Assembly: GCA_937896105.1 (NCBI GenBank)
Contig: CALBKR010000112.1
Span: 1 to 17,750, forward strand
Length of the DNA stretch: 17,750 bases
Source: an uncultured Bacteroidales bacterium
GTDB taxonomy: Bacteria; Bacteroidota; Bacteroidia; Bacteroidales; Bacteroidaceae
Reading direction: 5' to 3'
Within the stretch, counting starts at the first letter, position 1. Every line of letters begins with the position of its first letter. Under the pieces are notes generated by a model, which made no database searches, was not told the DNA's origin, and saw only the letters and a program-made list of their open reading frames with translations. The position numbers and the translations under genes were made by a program. Positions 7,104-15,397 of the stretch are shown in pieces.

Positions 7104-9608
7104 ATGATAAGAAAACTCTTTTTGGCAGCTGCGTTATTGTGCTCGGCACAACTGATGACAGCGCAGACTCTCTCGGATGAGCAGGTCGTAAAGATGATAA
7201 TGGAGCAGAAGGAAAATGGTGCGGACGAAAATACTATCGCCCGCAATTTGCTTAATAAGGGCGCTACTCCTGCGCAAATCCGCAGAATAAAAGAAAAATA
7301 CGAACAGGAACAGAAGGGGCTTGGAGCTGTTGACTTGGCTGGTGCTACGGAAAAGACAAAGCGCTTGAGGGATGGCAAGGCCGAGAATAACACTGTTGGA
7401 AAGATTTCCTCTTCGGACAAGAAGAAAAACCAGAAAGAAAAGCAGGAAGAGTTGCAGTCCGAGATGGCCTTCCTTGACATTGATTCTGTTGTCTATTATC
7501 AGAATTTGCTGAAGGAGAAGGAGACGGTCTTTGGCCGCAACCTCTTCAATAACGAACTGCTCACATTTGAGCCGGCAATGAATATTCCTGTACCGGCCGA
7601 TTATGTACTTGGTGCCGGGGATCAAGTGATTATTGATATATGGGGCGCATCACAGACTACCGTTGATGATGTGATTTCACCCGAGGGCTTTGTTATGGTT
7701 GATGGAGTCGGTAAACTCAAACTTGCCGGTATGACTGTTGATGAGGCCAACAACTTTGTAAAGGAATACTTGAATGAGTACTTTAATGGCTCGTCTGTGA
7801 GCCTTTCTGTCGGCGAGACACGCAATGTCAAGGTTGAGATTGTAGGCGAGGTGGCTGTGCCCGGTTCTTATACCGTGAGCGCCTTCTCGACACTTTTCAA
7901 TGCTCTGTATATGGCCGGTGGCATAAGCGACCTCGGAACTTTGCGCGAGATAAATGTTTATCGTAACGGCAAGCCGGTATCAAAGATTGATATCTATGAT
8001 TATATCATAAACGGCAACAATGTGGGAAATATCCGTCTGCAGGATAACGACCTTATTGTTGTTGGCCCGTACGATGCTATTGTAAACATACAGGGTAAGG
8101 TGAAACGCCCGATGAAATATGAGATGAAGAGGGATGAATCACTTGCACAGTTGCTCTCTTTTACAGGTGGTCTCACCGGGGATGCCTATGACAAGAATAT
8201 CCGTGTTATACGAAAGAATGGCAGGGAATATTCAGTGCATACGATTGACAAGGCTGCTTTCGGCACATTCAATCTTGTCGACGGTGACTCGGTCTATGTT
8301 GATTCTATAATACCGCGCTTCTCGAATATGGTCGAGATTAAAGGTGCTGTATTCCACCCCGGAATGTATCAGGTGGACGGCAACATAAAGACACTTCTCG
8401 ACCTTATTGATGCAGCTGACGGTCTGCGCGAGGATGCCTTTCTTGCACGTGCCGTGATGCACCGCCGCAAGCCCGACCGCAGGCTTGAGACGCATCAGCT
8501 GGACATCGAGGCTATAATGAATGGAACCTCGCCCGATGTCGAGTTGCGTAAAGAGGATGTTGTCTTCATACCATCTGTAATGGAGATGCGCGGTCAGGAG
8601 ACATTCAGAATCGGCGGTGAGGTCAATTTCCCCGGCATATATGAATTTTCCGAAAATACTACACTCGAAGACTTCGTGTTGCAGGCAGGCGGCTTGACAA
8701 ATTCGGCATCTGTTGTCAAGATAGATGTCTTCCGTAGGGTTTACGATCCCAAATCGCTGGTTGAGAGTGACACAATAACAAAGACCTATACTTTTGCTCT
8801 AAAGGATGGCTTTATTGTCGATGGTACTTCTGGTTTTGTTCTTCAACCCTTCGATGAGGGACATGTACGTAAGAGTCCTGCGCATAATGAGGTGAAAAGC
8901 GTCTCAATAGCCGGTGCTGTAAACTTCGCAGGCGATTACGCTATGCATAGCCGTGATTATCGTTTGAGCGACCTTGTCGAGGATGCAGGCGGCTTGTCGT
9001 CAGTGGCTTATCCGCAAGGTGCCCGTCTCTACCGTAAGATGACCGATGAGGAGAAAACTCAACGCGAGAATATGATGAAACTCTCGCAGATACAGATATA
9101 TGAGGAGGTGCTCCGTTCTGATAATAATATAGATGTTGCCATAGCGGACTCTCTTATAAATATGAAAAGAGGAGACGGTGATTATTATCTTCTTGACATA
9201 GACCTTGCCCAAGCTGTCAAGGAACCAATGGGGGATACAGATGTCATTCTCCGTGAAGGTGATCAGCTGGTTGTTCCGGAATACGCAGGAACCATTAAGA
9301 TAAGCGGTGAGGTACGTTATCCTATATCAGTGACCTTTGAACCCGGAAAGAAACTGGGTTATTATATCAAGCACGCCGGTGGTTACTCCGATAGAGCCAA
9401 GAAAAACGGAGTCTATGCCATATATATGAATGGTGGTGTGAAAAAGTTGTCAAAACTCTCGACGAAGGACATACAGCCCGGTATGGAAATTGTCGTGCCT
9501 TCAAAGAATATTTCAACTAAACTATCTACGGCTGAGGTTATTGCTGTAAGTTCATCGGCAATGTCTATCGCGACAATGATTGTAACCATAGTGAATTTGT
9601 TGAAATAG
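7104..9608 (+). CDS. Wza-like polysaccharide export protein with six SLBB repeats
   Basis: An 834-residue exported protein. Residues 1-21 are a signal peptide ending M-T-A-Q, with no good lipobox (Cys13 lacks a small residue before it). Residues 22-75 are charged helices. The polysaccharide-export domain starts around 165 (ADYVLGAGD, then V-I-I-D-I-W-G). SLBB-like units begin near residues 243, 326, 409, 500, 598 and 730, each with a [IV]xGxVxxPGxY-like strand and an A/GGG turn. The C-terminus (about 806-834) is a hydrophobic helix, reminiscent of the amphipathic helix by which Wza spans the outer membrane. E. coli Wza is about 380 residues with far fewer SLBB repeats, so this is a stretched version common in Bacteroidota. 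Role: outer-membrane/periplasmic conduit for the polysaccharide. It follows the phosphoglycosyl transferase by five bases. Confidence 0.9.
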   Translation: MIRKLFLAAALLCSAQLMTAQTLSDEQVVKMIMEQKENGADENTIARNLLNKGATPAQIRRIKEKYEQEQKGLGAVDLAGATEKTKRLRDGKAENNTVGKISSSDKKKNQKEKQEELQSEMAFLDIDSVVYYQNLLKEKETVFGRNLFNNELLTFEPAMNIPVPADYVLGAGDQVIIDIWGASQTTVDDVISPEGFVMVDGVGKLKLAGMTVDEANNFVKEYLNEYFNGSSVSLSVGETRNVKVEIVGEVAVPGSYTVSAFSTLFNALYMAGGISDLGTLREINVYRNGKPVSKIDIYDYIINGNNVGNIRLQDNDLIVVGPYDAIVNIQGKVKRPMKYEMKRDESLAQLLSFTGGLTGDAYDKNIRVIRKNGREYSVHTIDKAAFGTFNLVDGDSVYVDSIIPRFSNMVEIKGAVFHPGMYQVDGNIKTLLDLIDAADGLREDAFLARAVMHRRKPDRRLETHQLDIEAIMNGTSPDVELRKEDVVFIPSVMEMRGQETFRIGGEVNFPGIYEFSENTTLEDFVLQAGGLTNSASVVKIDVFRRVYDPKSLVESDTITKTYTFALKDGFIVDGTSGFVLQPFDEGHVRKSPAHNEVKSVSIAGAVNFAGDYAMHSRDYRLSDLVEDAGGLSSVAYPQGARLYRKMTDEEKTQRENMMKLSQIQIYEEVLRSDNNIDVAIADSLINMKRGDGDYYLLDIDLAQAVKEPMGDTDVILREGDQLVVPEYAGTIKISGEVRYPISVTFEPGKKLGYYIKHAGGYSDRAKKNGVYAIYMNGGVKKLSKLSTKDIQPGMEIVVPSKNISTKLSTAEVIAVSSSAMSIATMIVTIVNLLK

Positions 9609-9671
9609 TGAACAAATGGTTTGGACGGTGTTGTCTTTCAACTATAACTGCTAAGTAATAAACAGGTGCAT

Positions 9672-10745
9672 ATGGAACCGATTGTAAAAAATGAGATACG
9701 TTTTGATTTGGTTTGCAGACTGATCAAGGATAACTGGAAGGGCTTTTTAAAAGTGATGGCAATAATGTCGGTCATTACATACCTGATGCTGCTTTGTGTA
9801 CCGAGATATTATTCAGTCAAGGTTATGCTTGCTCCGGAGTATGGTGAACAGTCGACCGGTGGCACTTTGGGGGCAGCTGCCTCAATGTTGGGAATATCCG
9901 TGCCGGGAGCGGGTGCAGATGCGATTGCTCCGGAGTTCTATCCCGATATAATTCAGTCTACCGATTTTCTTGTTCCGATAATGGAAACTGCCGTAGAGAC
10001 TAATGACGGCAGTTTCAAGGGAACATACGGCAATTATATACTAAAAAAAGAGAAATATCCTTGGTGGACAAAATTGTACGCTAAGGTAAAGTCTTGGTTC
10101 GTTTCAAAGCCGGCTCCATATGCTGGTGGCAATGGTGAATATAAGGTGAATCCTTTTAAACTGACTATGGCTGAGTACAATCTCCTGCAGAGGGTACAGA
10201 ACTCTATCGGCTGTGAGGTGTCGGAGAAGACCGGGGTGATAACCCTGACCGTAAAGGCTCAGGATCCGCTTGTCGCTGCGACGGTCGCAAATGCGGTAAA
10301 GGAGCAGATGCAGACTTTTATGACACGGTACCGCACCGAGAAGAACAAGGTGGAGTATAAACATGCAGTTGAGATGTGCGATACGGCCTATGTGAAGTAT
10401 ATGGAGGCTCAGAAACGCTATGCCGAGTATGTCGATAAGCATCAGGGACTCTCGAAACAGTTGTATAAAATCGAAGAGGAGCGTCTTGCCGGTGAGATGC
10501 AACTTGCATTCAATATATACAATTCGCTCTATCAGCAGAAGCTGTTGAGTGAGTCCGAGGTTCAGAAACGAACCCCGGCATTTACCGTTCTCCAGAATGC
10601 GACAGTTCCTGTAAAGCCTGCAGGGCCGCGCCGTTTTTTGATTACGGTTATAATGGCATTCGTTTCTGCTTTAATTTATCTAATAAGGCTAATTCTGAAA
10701 GAGAGGAAAAAACGTAAGGCACAGGCATTGGAGAATATTGCATAA
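9672..10745 (+). CDS. Wzz-like chain-length determinant (no kinase domain)
   Basis: A 357-residue inner-membrane protein of the polysaccharide co-polymerase class. Topology is typical: a transmembrane segment at about 24-43, a large periplasmic part with long coiled-coil-prone helices (about 205-290, rich in K, E, Q and Y), and a second transmembrane segment at about 322-342 preceded by the proline-rich PVKPAGPRR motif. The protein ends in a short basic cytoplasmic tail (KERKKRKA), with no Walker A/B or tyrosine cluster, so it is not a Wzc-type kinase fusion. It would control polymer length with the EpsG/Wzy-like enzyme encoded next (7-base gap). The ATG at 9672 is preferred over an in-frame GTG at 9666. 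A 63-base gap to the exporter gene holds no clear promoter. Confidence 0.88.
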   Translation: MEPIVKNEIRFDLVCRLIKDNWKGFLKVMAIMSVITYLMLLCVPRYYSVKVMLAPEYGEQSTGGTLGAAASMLGISVPGAGADAIAPEFYPDIIQSTDFLVPIMETAVETNDGSFKGTYGNYILKKEKYPWWTKLYAKVKSWFVSKPAPYAGGNGEYKVNPFKLTMAEYNLLQRVQNSIGCEVSEKTGVITLTVKAQDPLVAATVANAVKEQMQTFMTRYRTEKNKVEYKHAVEMCDTAYVKYMEAQKRYAEYVDKHQGLSKQLYKIEEERLAGEMQLAFNIYNSLYQQKLLSESEVQKRTPAFTVLQNATVPVKPAGPRRFLITVIMAFVSALIYLIRLILKERKKRKAQALENIA

Positions 10746-10752
10746 GTGAATT

Positions 10753-11799
10753 ATGTATATAGCAATCTTCCTTGTTATATTACTTGCATTCATCATCCTT
10801 GCATTCTTCGAGGATGATGAGACGCACGGGCACACCTGGTTGCTTGTTGTCGTTGCTGTTGTGCTGACAATGTATGTCGCCTTCCGCCCTGCAGGGTTCG
10901 ATCAAGACTATTATTCCTATTATGCATATTTCAAGAGCCCTACAAGTGTAAGTGCCACATTGATAGAGCCTACATTCAAACTTATCAATGGCTTAGCGCG
11001 TTTGTGTGGTGAACCGTTGATTTTATTCAGTACGTATGCTCTATTGTCTGTCCCATTAAAGATATACTCGATAAAGAGGCTTTCGCCATATTGGTATCTC
11101 TCTATTTTGGTATGGTTTACCCACTTGTTTATTTTACAGGATATGACGCAGATACGTGTCGCTGTGGCTGCTGGCATTTTCCTCTTCTCAATACCGTATC
11201 TTGCCGATGGAAAGAAGCTGAAATACACCCTTCTTGCAATTGTAGCGGCATTGTTCCACTATTCGGCATTGGTGTTCCTGCCTCTGTTAGTGTTTGGAAA
11301 TAAACCGCTAACGCGTTTTGGTAAATGTGCTCTTGTAGTTTTACCGCTTCTATTGTATGCATCTCCGATGGTCAGTGTGGAAATTATCGAGATGATCCCG
11401 ATACCTGTCATACAGCAGAAACTGCAGATGTATGATGAGCTGATGATTTATGAAGGGGGTATCTGGGCTGATATCAATATCTTTAACTTGAGGGCGATGG
11501 TGCGCTTGTTCGCATTTTTTGTGCTTGTGTGGAAATATAATTTCCTAGCTGAAAAATATCCGTATATGCCGATATTGCTGAAGGTGTTCTGTTATTCGAT
11601 ATGTCTCTATGTGGGTCTTTCGTTCCTGCCGCCGCTTGCAATGCGCGTTGAGGAGCTTGTGTCTATAATAGACTGTATACTTTTCCCGTTGTTGGCGGTG
11701 CTGGTGCGCCCGCATTGGCTTGGACGATTGTTGGTGATAATATATGCTTTGGGTGTTTTTGCAGCGGATATCTTGTTGTACAAACTATTCAATTTTTAA
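10753..11799 (+). CDS. EpsG/Wzy-like polysaccharide polymerase
   Basis: A 348-residue, very hydrophobic protein with roughly nine to ten predicted membrane helices. After the second helix comes FRPAGFDQDYYSYYAYF (residues 44-60), the acidic/aromatic D-x-D-Y-x-x-Y patch characteristic of the EpsG family. Further along are a DMTQIRVAVAAG segment and an FHYSALVFLPL helix, both also typical of that family. EpsG/Wzy proteins polymerise lipid-linked repeat units at the periplasmic face of the inner membrane. As with all such proteins the donor and linkage cannot be predicted. It follows the Wzz-like gene by seven bases. A perfect 10-base inverted repeat lies within its first 25 codons. Confidence 0.82.
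   Translation: MYIAIFLVILLAFIILAFFEDDETHGHTWLLVVVAVVLTMYVAFRPAGFDQDYYSYYAYFKSPTSVSATLIEPTFKLINGLARLCGEPLILFSTYALLSVPLKIYSIKRLSPYWYLSILVWFTHLFILQDMTQIRVAVAAGIFLFSIPYLADGKKLKYTLLAIVAALFHYSALVFLPLLVFGNKPLTRFGKCALVVLPLLLYASPMVSVEIIEMIPIPVIQQKLQMYDELMIYEGGIWADINIFNLRAMVRLFAFFVLVWKYNFLAEKYPYMPILLKVFCYSICLYVGLSFLPPLAMRVEELVSIIDCILFPLLAVLVRPHWLGRLLVIIYALGVFAADILLYKLFNF
10790..10820 (+). repeat. Inverted repeat in the 5' coding part of the polymerase gene
   Basis: TCATCATCCT (10790-10799) and AGGATGATGA (10811-10820) are perfect reverse complements around an 11-base loop. In the mRNA this is a 10-pair stem starting 37 bases after the ATG, inside the region that can modulate ribosome progress. No T run follows, so it is not a terminator. 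Confidence 0.5.
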
Positions 11800-11842
11800 T
11801 GCTGATTCATTTGCTGTTGTTTAATAAAACCATCGACTATAT

Positions 11843-12940
11843 ATGAAGAAAAGAATAACTTTTTTGTTTCCTGGTATAGCAAATCGTCCCATTGGTGGCT
11901 ATAAGGTCGTATATGAATATTCCAATAGACTTGTTGCTGACGGGTTTGACGTTAGAATAATATATCCGGCTTTCTTGCGCCTTGAGCATAAATCGTGGAT
12001 TTTTAATTCACTGAAAATGCTTAAATCCTCAGTAAAATATTTGTATTGCCTGATTACAAAGAAACATAGTTGTGTCGGTTGGTTCAATCTTGATAAGCGT
12101 GTAAAAGAGAGTATAGTGTTTTCGTTGCGTGAGAAATGGTGTGCAGAGTCGGATATATATGTGGCGACATCGGTGAGAACGGCTTTCTATTTGAATGATT
12201 ATAAAAAGAAGAAACGGAAAGTGTATCTGATTCAGCACTATGAGGCGTGGGACGGAGTTTCCGAGGAGCGCCTTTTGGAAACATATAGCTATCCGTTCGA
12301 AAAAATAGTGATATCGAATTGGTTGTATCGTATTGTCTCAAAGTACGATTCTAATTGCTCTCTTATACCAAATGGTTTTGATTTTGATTTCTTTAAAAGA
12401 ACTGTAAGCGCAGAGAAACGTGACAAGTTCAGTGTCGCAATGATGTATCACATTCAGAATCTTAAGGGGTGTGATGATGGTTTCAAGGCGCTCGATATTG
12501 TAAAGAAAAGATATCCGCAATTGAAGCTCTCTCTCTTCGGTGTTTATTCCGCACCGGATGGCTTGCCTAAATGGATTACGTATTATCGTCAGCCGGATAA
12601 GGAAACTTTCAATAAGATATATAACTCAGCGGCAATATTCGTAGGTACAAGTTGGAGTGAGGGTTGGGGCTTGACCGTAGGCGAAGCGATGATGTGTGGT
12701 TGTGCAGTTGCCTGTACAGATAATGACGGCTATAGAGAAATGGCAATAGATGGCACCACTGCACTTTTATCTCCAATAAAGAACCCGTCTGCATTAGCCG
12801 AGAACATTATAAGACTTATGGAAAACGACTCTTTGAGAGTGCGGATTGCAGAACTAGGATATGAGCATATCAAGAAATTCAATTGGGATGACTCATATTG
12901 TAAACTAAAAGAACTGTTAACAGAAAAAACAACGCTATGA
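11843..12940 (+). CDS. Glycosyltransferase family 4
   Basis: A 365-residue, cytoplasmic or peripherally membrane-bound GT-B glycosyltransferase. The N-terminal domain starts RITFLFPGI and carries the glycine loop PIGGYKVVYEYSN (16-28). The C-terminal domain has the retaining-GT EX7E motif, E273 and E281, in WSEGWGLTVGEAMMCGC, followed by DNDGYREM and a helical end. This pattern is GT4, normally using a nucleotide-sugar donor with retention of configuration. Donor and acceptor are not predictable. A 43-base gap separates it from the polymerase gene, and its TGA overlaps the ATG of the acyltransferase (ATGA at 12937-12940), suggesting translational coupling. Base composition is visibly more AT-rich than in the export genes, as is common for serotype-specific genes. 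Confidence 0.88.
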   Translation: MKKRITFLFPGIANRPIGGYKVVYEYSNRLVADGFDVRIIYPAFLRLEHKSWIFNSLKMLKSSVKYLYCLITKKHSCVGWFNLDKRVKESIVFSLREKWCAESDIYVATSVRTAFYLNDYKKKKRKVYLIQHYEAWDGVSEERLLETYSYPFEKIVISNWLYRIVSKYDSNCSLIPNGFDFDFFKRTVSAEKRDKFSVAMMYHIQNLKGCDDGFKALDIVKKRYPQLKLSLFGVYSAPDGLPKWITYYRQPDKETFNKIYNSAAIFVGTSWSEGWGLTVGEAMMCGCAVACTDNDGYREMAIDGTTALLSPIKNPSALAENIIRLMENDSLRVRIAELGYEHIKKFNWDDSYCKLKELLTEKTTL

Positions 12941-13800
12941 TTGGCAAAATTATTCGTGCTATTAGATATCGGTACTCCATATATATATTGCGGCCGCTAT
13001 TCTCCCATTGTTTTAATCCGCTGTATACGCTATATATGAATTTCGTCTTCTTTCCATTAAAGCAGGCGATTCGTTTCCCGTTATTCGTATATGGTTGGCC
13101 GAAACTCTATTCACAGTTCGGACAGATGAGATGCAGTGAGGTGTGTCGTCCTGGTATGGTCAGGTTAAACATCTCATATAGTCACGGTCCACAGCACTCT
13201 TGTGGTAATACAGAACTGCTCATTTATGGGAAAATTATATTTAACGCGAAGAAAAAGAGTGATCGATTTGAAATTGGAAGCGGGTGCAGGATAAATGTGC
13301 TGCAGAATGCAGAGTTTGTATTCGGTGCCAATTCAAAAGTGGCAAATTCCTGTAATGTAACTGTGTATAATCGCTTGACACTTGGTGATTTTTCAAGAGT
13401 GGCTCACAGATGTCAGATAATGGACAGCAATTACCATTATCTGGCCGATTTTGACAAGTCGTGTGTAAAGAACCATTGCGCTCCAATTACAATCGGTTCA
13501 TATTGCTGGATATGTAATAGTACAACCATAGCAGGTGGCGCGGTTATCCCTAATAGGGTAATTGTCAGTTCCAATTCATTGGTTTCTAAAGATATGTCGG
13601 ACTTACCCGAAGGGGCAATCATAGGCGGTGTGCCTGCAAAGTTGCTTCGTACAGGTGTGAGAAGAATTGAGAATGCCGATTTTGAGAAGGTGGTTACAGA
13701 TTTCTTTGTTCACAATCCGCAGGAAGACGTGTTTGAATTTGATCCTTCTTTGCCTGTAAGCATATGTGATTTTGATTCAAATTACAGCAGGAATGAGTGA
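12937..13800 (+). CDS. Left-handed beta-helix (hexapeptide) acyltransferase
   Basis: A 287-residue protein with a basic, partly hydrophobic N-terminus (1-55) and imperfect hexapeptide repeats from about 95 to 235. The C-terminal part of the helix reads APITIGSYCWICN (182-194), with the family-typical IIGGVPAKLLR (228-238). D163 and H167 in MDSNYHY are at the place of the catalytic histidine motif of acetyltransferases in this superfamily. It most likely O- or N-acetylates a sugar of the repeat unit, using acetyl-CoA. Another acyl group, or a serine-acetyltransferase-like role, cannot be excluded. It shares ATGA with the GT4 gene upstream, and its last eight bases overlap the start of the flippase gene. 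Confidence 0.85.
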   Translation: MIGKIIRAIRYRYSIYILRPLFSHCFNPLYTLYMNFVFFPLKQAIRFPLFVYGWPKLYSQFGQMRCSEVCRPGMVRLNISYSHGPQHSCGNTELLIYGKIIFNAKKKSDRFEIGSGCRINVLQNAEFVFGANSKVANSCNVTVYNRLTLGDFSRVAHRCQIMDSNYHYLADFDKSCVKNHCAPITIGSYCWICNSTTIAGGAVIPNRVIVSSNSLVSKDMSDLPEGAIIGGVPAKLLRTGVRRIENADFEKVVTDFFVHNPQEDVFEFDPSLPVSICDFDSNYSRNE

Positions 13801-15328
13801 TACTACTTCAAAAAGCAAGCGTATATTGAAGAATACGGCATTCTTGTATATAAGGATGTTCTTTCTTCTTTTTGTCACTTTGTATACATCCCGGGTTCTT
13901 CTTGACAAACTCGGTTTTGAGGATTTTGGCATCTTTAATCTTGTCGGTGGCCTGGCTTCGATGTTTGTATTCTTCAGTTCCTCTCTGGTTAATGCAACCC
14001 AGCGTTTCCTGAATGTTGAATTGGCAAAAGGTGATTTGAATAAAGCTAATGCCATTTTGAATCAACATCTTATTCTGTATGGTGCTATAGCTTTGGTTAT
14101 TCTTGCCATATCCGAGGTGGTAGGTGTATGGTTTGTGCGTAATGAATTGCAAATCCCGCTCGAAAGGGTGGATACGGCAATATGGGTGTTCAGGTTTACA
14201 ATGTGGTCATTGGCTATAATGTTGTTGGGCATAGTCTTTGATTCAGAAATAATAGCCCATGAGGATATGAATGTATATTCATACGTGGGGATAATTGAAG
14301 GAGTCGCAAAGTTGATAATAGTGTTTGTGATATCCTATACATCTATAGATAAACTTTTGATTTACGCGCTATTGTTGGCCTGCGTCACTGTTGTGACGCA
14401 GGGGTTCTATATGTTTTATTCATTGAGGAGATATAAAGAGTGCTATTTTAGATTTGTGTATGATAAGAAACTATTAAAGGAAACACGCTCGCTGGTCGGT
14501 TGGAATTTTGTCGGTACGGCAGTGTATGCCGTGAATGATTCGGGTGTCAATATTTTGCTGAATATGTTCTTCGGACCTGTCGTAAATGCTGCGAGAGCCA
14601 TTTCTTATCAAGTGAATGCGGCACTCAACAATTTCAGTACAAATATTTTTGTATCAGTCAGGCCTCAAATTGTTAAATCCTACGCCTTGCGTGACTTTGA
14701 TTATTTGTTGAAACTTTTTTATAACAGTTCAAAATACTCTTTCTTTTTCCTACTGGTCATCGGTCTTCCTATAATTTTCAATGTCGACGCCATTCTGGAG
14801 TTGTGGCAAGGTGATGTACCGCAATATACCAATATTTTTACAATATTGATAATTGTATACTCTTTAATAAATATATTGACCAATCCGGTTTGGACGTTGG
14901 CCTTGGCTGTGGGAAAACTGAAAAAATATGTCTGTCTTGGCAGTGGGGTGTTTCTGCTGATATTCCCGCTATCTTACATAGCATTGAAACTTGACAGTCC
15001 GCCTTATTACGTTATGGTGATAATGATAGTTGTAAGGAGTGTTTATTTGTTTGTAGTGCTGAAAATAATAATGGAGTATATTACTTTTACTTTCTTGGAG
15101 TATTTTAGAAAGGTCTTATACCCGATTGGCAAGGTTCTTCTTCTGGCATTGCCGTTTGTTTATCTGGTACATACGCAAATCGGTGCGGGGTTGTTGGTGT
15201 CACTGATTTTGGAGGTGAGTGGTGTGCTTCTGTTTGCATTTGTTGCAGGTATGGATAGAGACGAACGTTCTACTGTCATTTCTATGTTGAAGGGCTTTAT
15301 GGGTAGGGGTAAAAAAATAAAAAAGTAG
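13793..15328 (+). CDS. Wzx-like oligosaccharide flippase
   Basis: A 511-residue polytopic membrane protein with about 12-14 hydrophobic segments, of the MOP/polysaccharide-synthase (MVF-like) type. It opens with a basic tail (SKSKRILKNTAFLYIRM), then YTSRVLLDKLGFEDFGIFNL and FSSSLVNATQRF, which are typical of Bacteroidota lipopolysaccharide/O-antigen flippases. Such proteins move the undecaprenyl-linked repeat unit to the periplasmic side. The ATG at 13793 is used; an in-frame ATG at 13766 would add nine residues and lies deeper in the upstream gene. The overlap with the acyltransferase gene suggests coupled translation. A striking GC-rich 10-pair inverted repeat lies at codons 196-203. The lysine-rich C-terminus is coded by an A-rich tract (15310-15326). 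Confidence 0.9.
   Translation: MSDTTSKSKRILKNTAFLYIRMFFLLFVTLYTSRVLLDKLGFEDFGIFNLVGGLASMFVFFSSSLVNATQRFLNVELAKGDLNKANAILNQHLILYGAIALVILAISEVVGVWFVRNELQIPLERVDTAIWVFRFTMWSLAIMLLGIVFDSEIIAHEDMNVYSYVGIIEGVAKLIIVFVISYTSIDKLLIYALLLACVTVVTQGFYMFYSLRRYKECYFRFVYDKKLLKETRSLVGWNFVGTAVYAVNDSGVNILLNMFFGPVVNAARAISYQVNAALNNFSTNIFVSVRPQIVKSYALRDFDYLLKLFYNSSKYSFFFLLVIGLPIIFNVDAILELWQGDVPQYTNIFTILIIVYSLINILTNPVWTLALAVGKLKKYVCLGSGVFLLIFPLSYIALKLDSPPYYVMVIMIVVRSVYLFVVLKIIMEYITFTFLEYFRKVLYPIGKVLLLALPFVYLVHTQIGAGLLVSLILEVSGVLLFAFVAGMDRDERSTVISMLKGFMGRGKKIKK
14379..14402 (+). repeat. Perfect 10-base inverted repeat inside the flippase gene
   Basis: CCTGCGTCAC (14379-14388), loop TGTT, GTGACGCAGG (14393-14402). 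All ten pairs are Watson-Crick, in an otherwise AT-rich gene. It codes for A-C-V-T-V-V-T-Q-G. No T run follows directly. Confidence 0.6.
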
Positions 15329-15352
15329 TATGATCTTTCTTTGATATTTATC

Positions 15353-15360
15353 TATCTTTG
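15353..15360 (+). promoter_or_regulatory. Promoter -7 box upstream of the Wzi gene
   Basis: TATCTTTG is a perfect TAnnTTTG match, 38 bases before the ATG at 15398, giving a leader of about 30 bases. It is identical to the box of the main operon promoter at 6343-6350. It lies in the 69-base gap after the flippase gene; no convincing -33 element was found. It suggests the Wzi, lipoprotein and GT2 genes can be transcribed separately from the upstream cassette. Confidence 0.6.
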
Positions 15361-15397
15361 CGGTAAACGTGATGAAATGTTAAAATCCTCTTTTTAA

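Noticed and set aside
7104..7166. Possible lipobox at Cys13 of the exporter (LLCS), as Wza of E. coli is a lipoprotein.
   Set aside because: The residue before the cysteine is leucine, not G/A/S, and a normal signal-peptidase I site follows at about residue 21.
9595..9617. ATTTGTT / AACAAAT inverted repeat across the stop codon of the exporter gene.
   Set aside because: Seven mostly A-T pairs with a 9-base loop and no following T run; too weak for a terminator, and the Wzz-like gene follows in the same direction.
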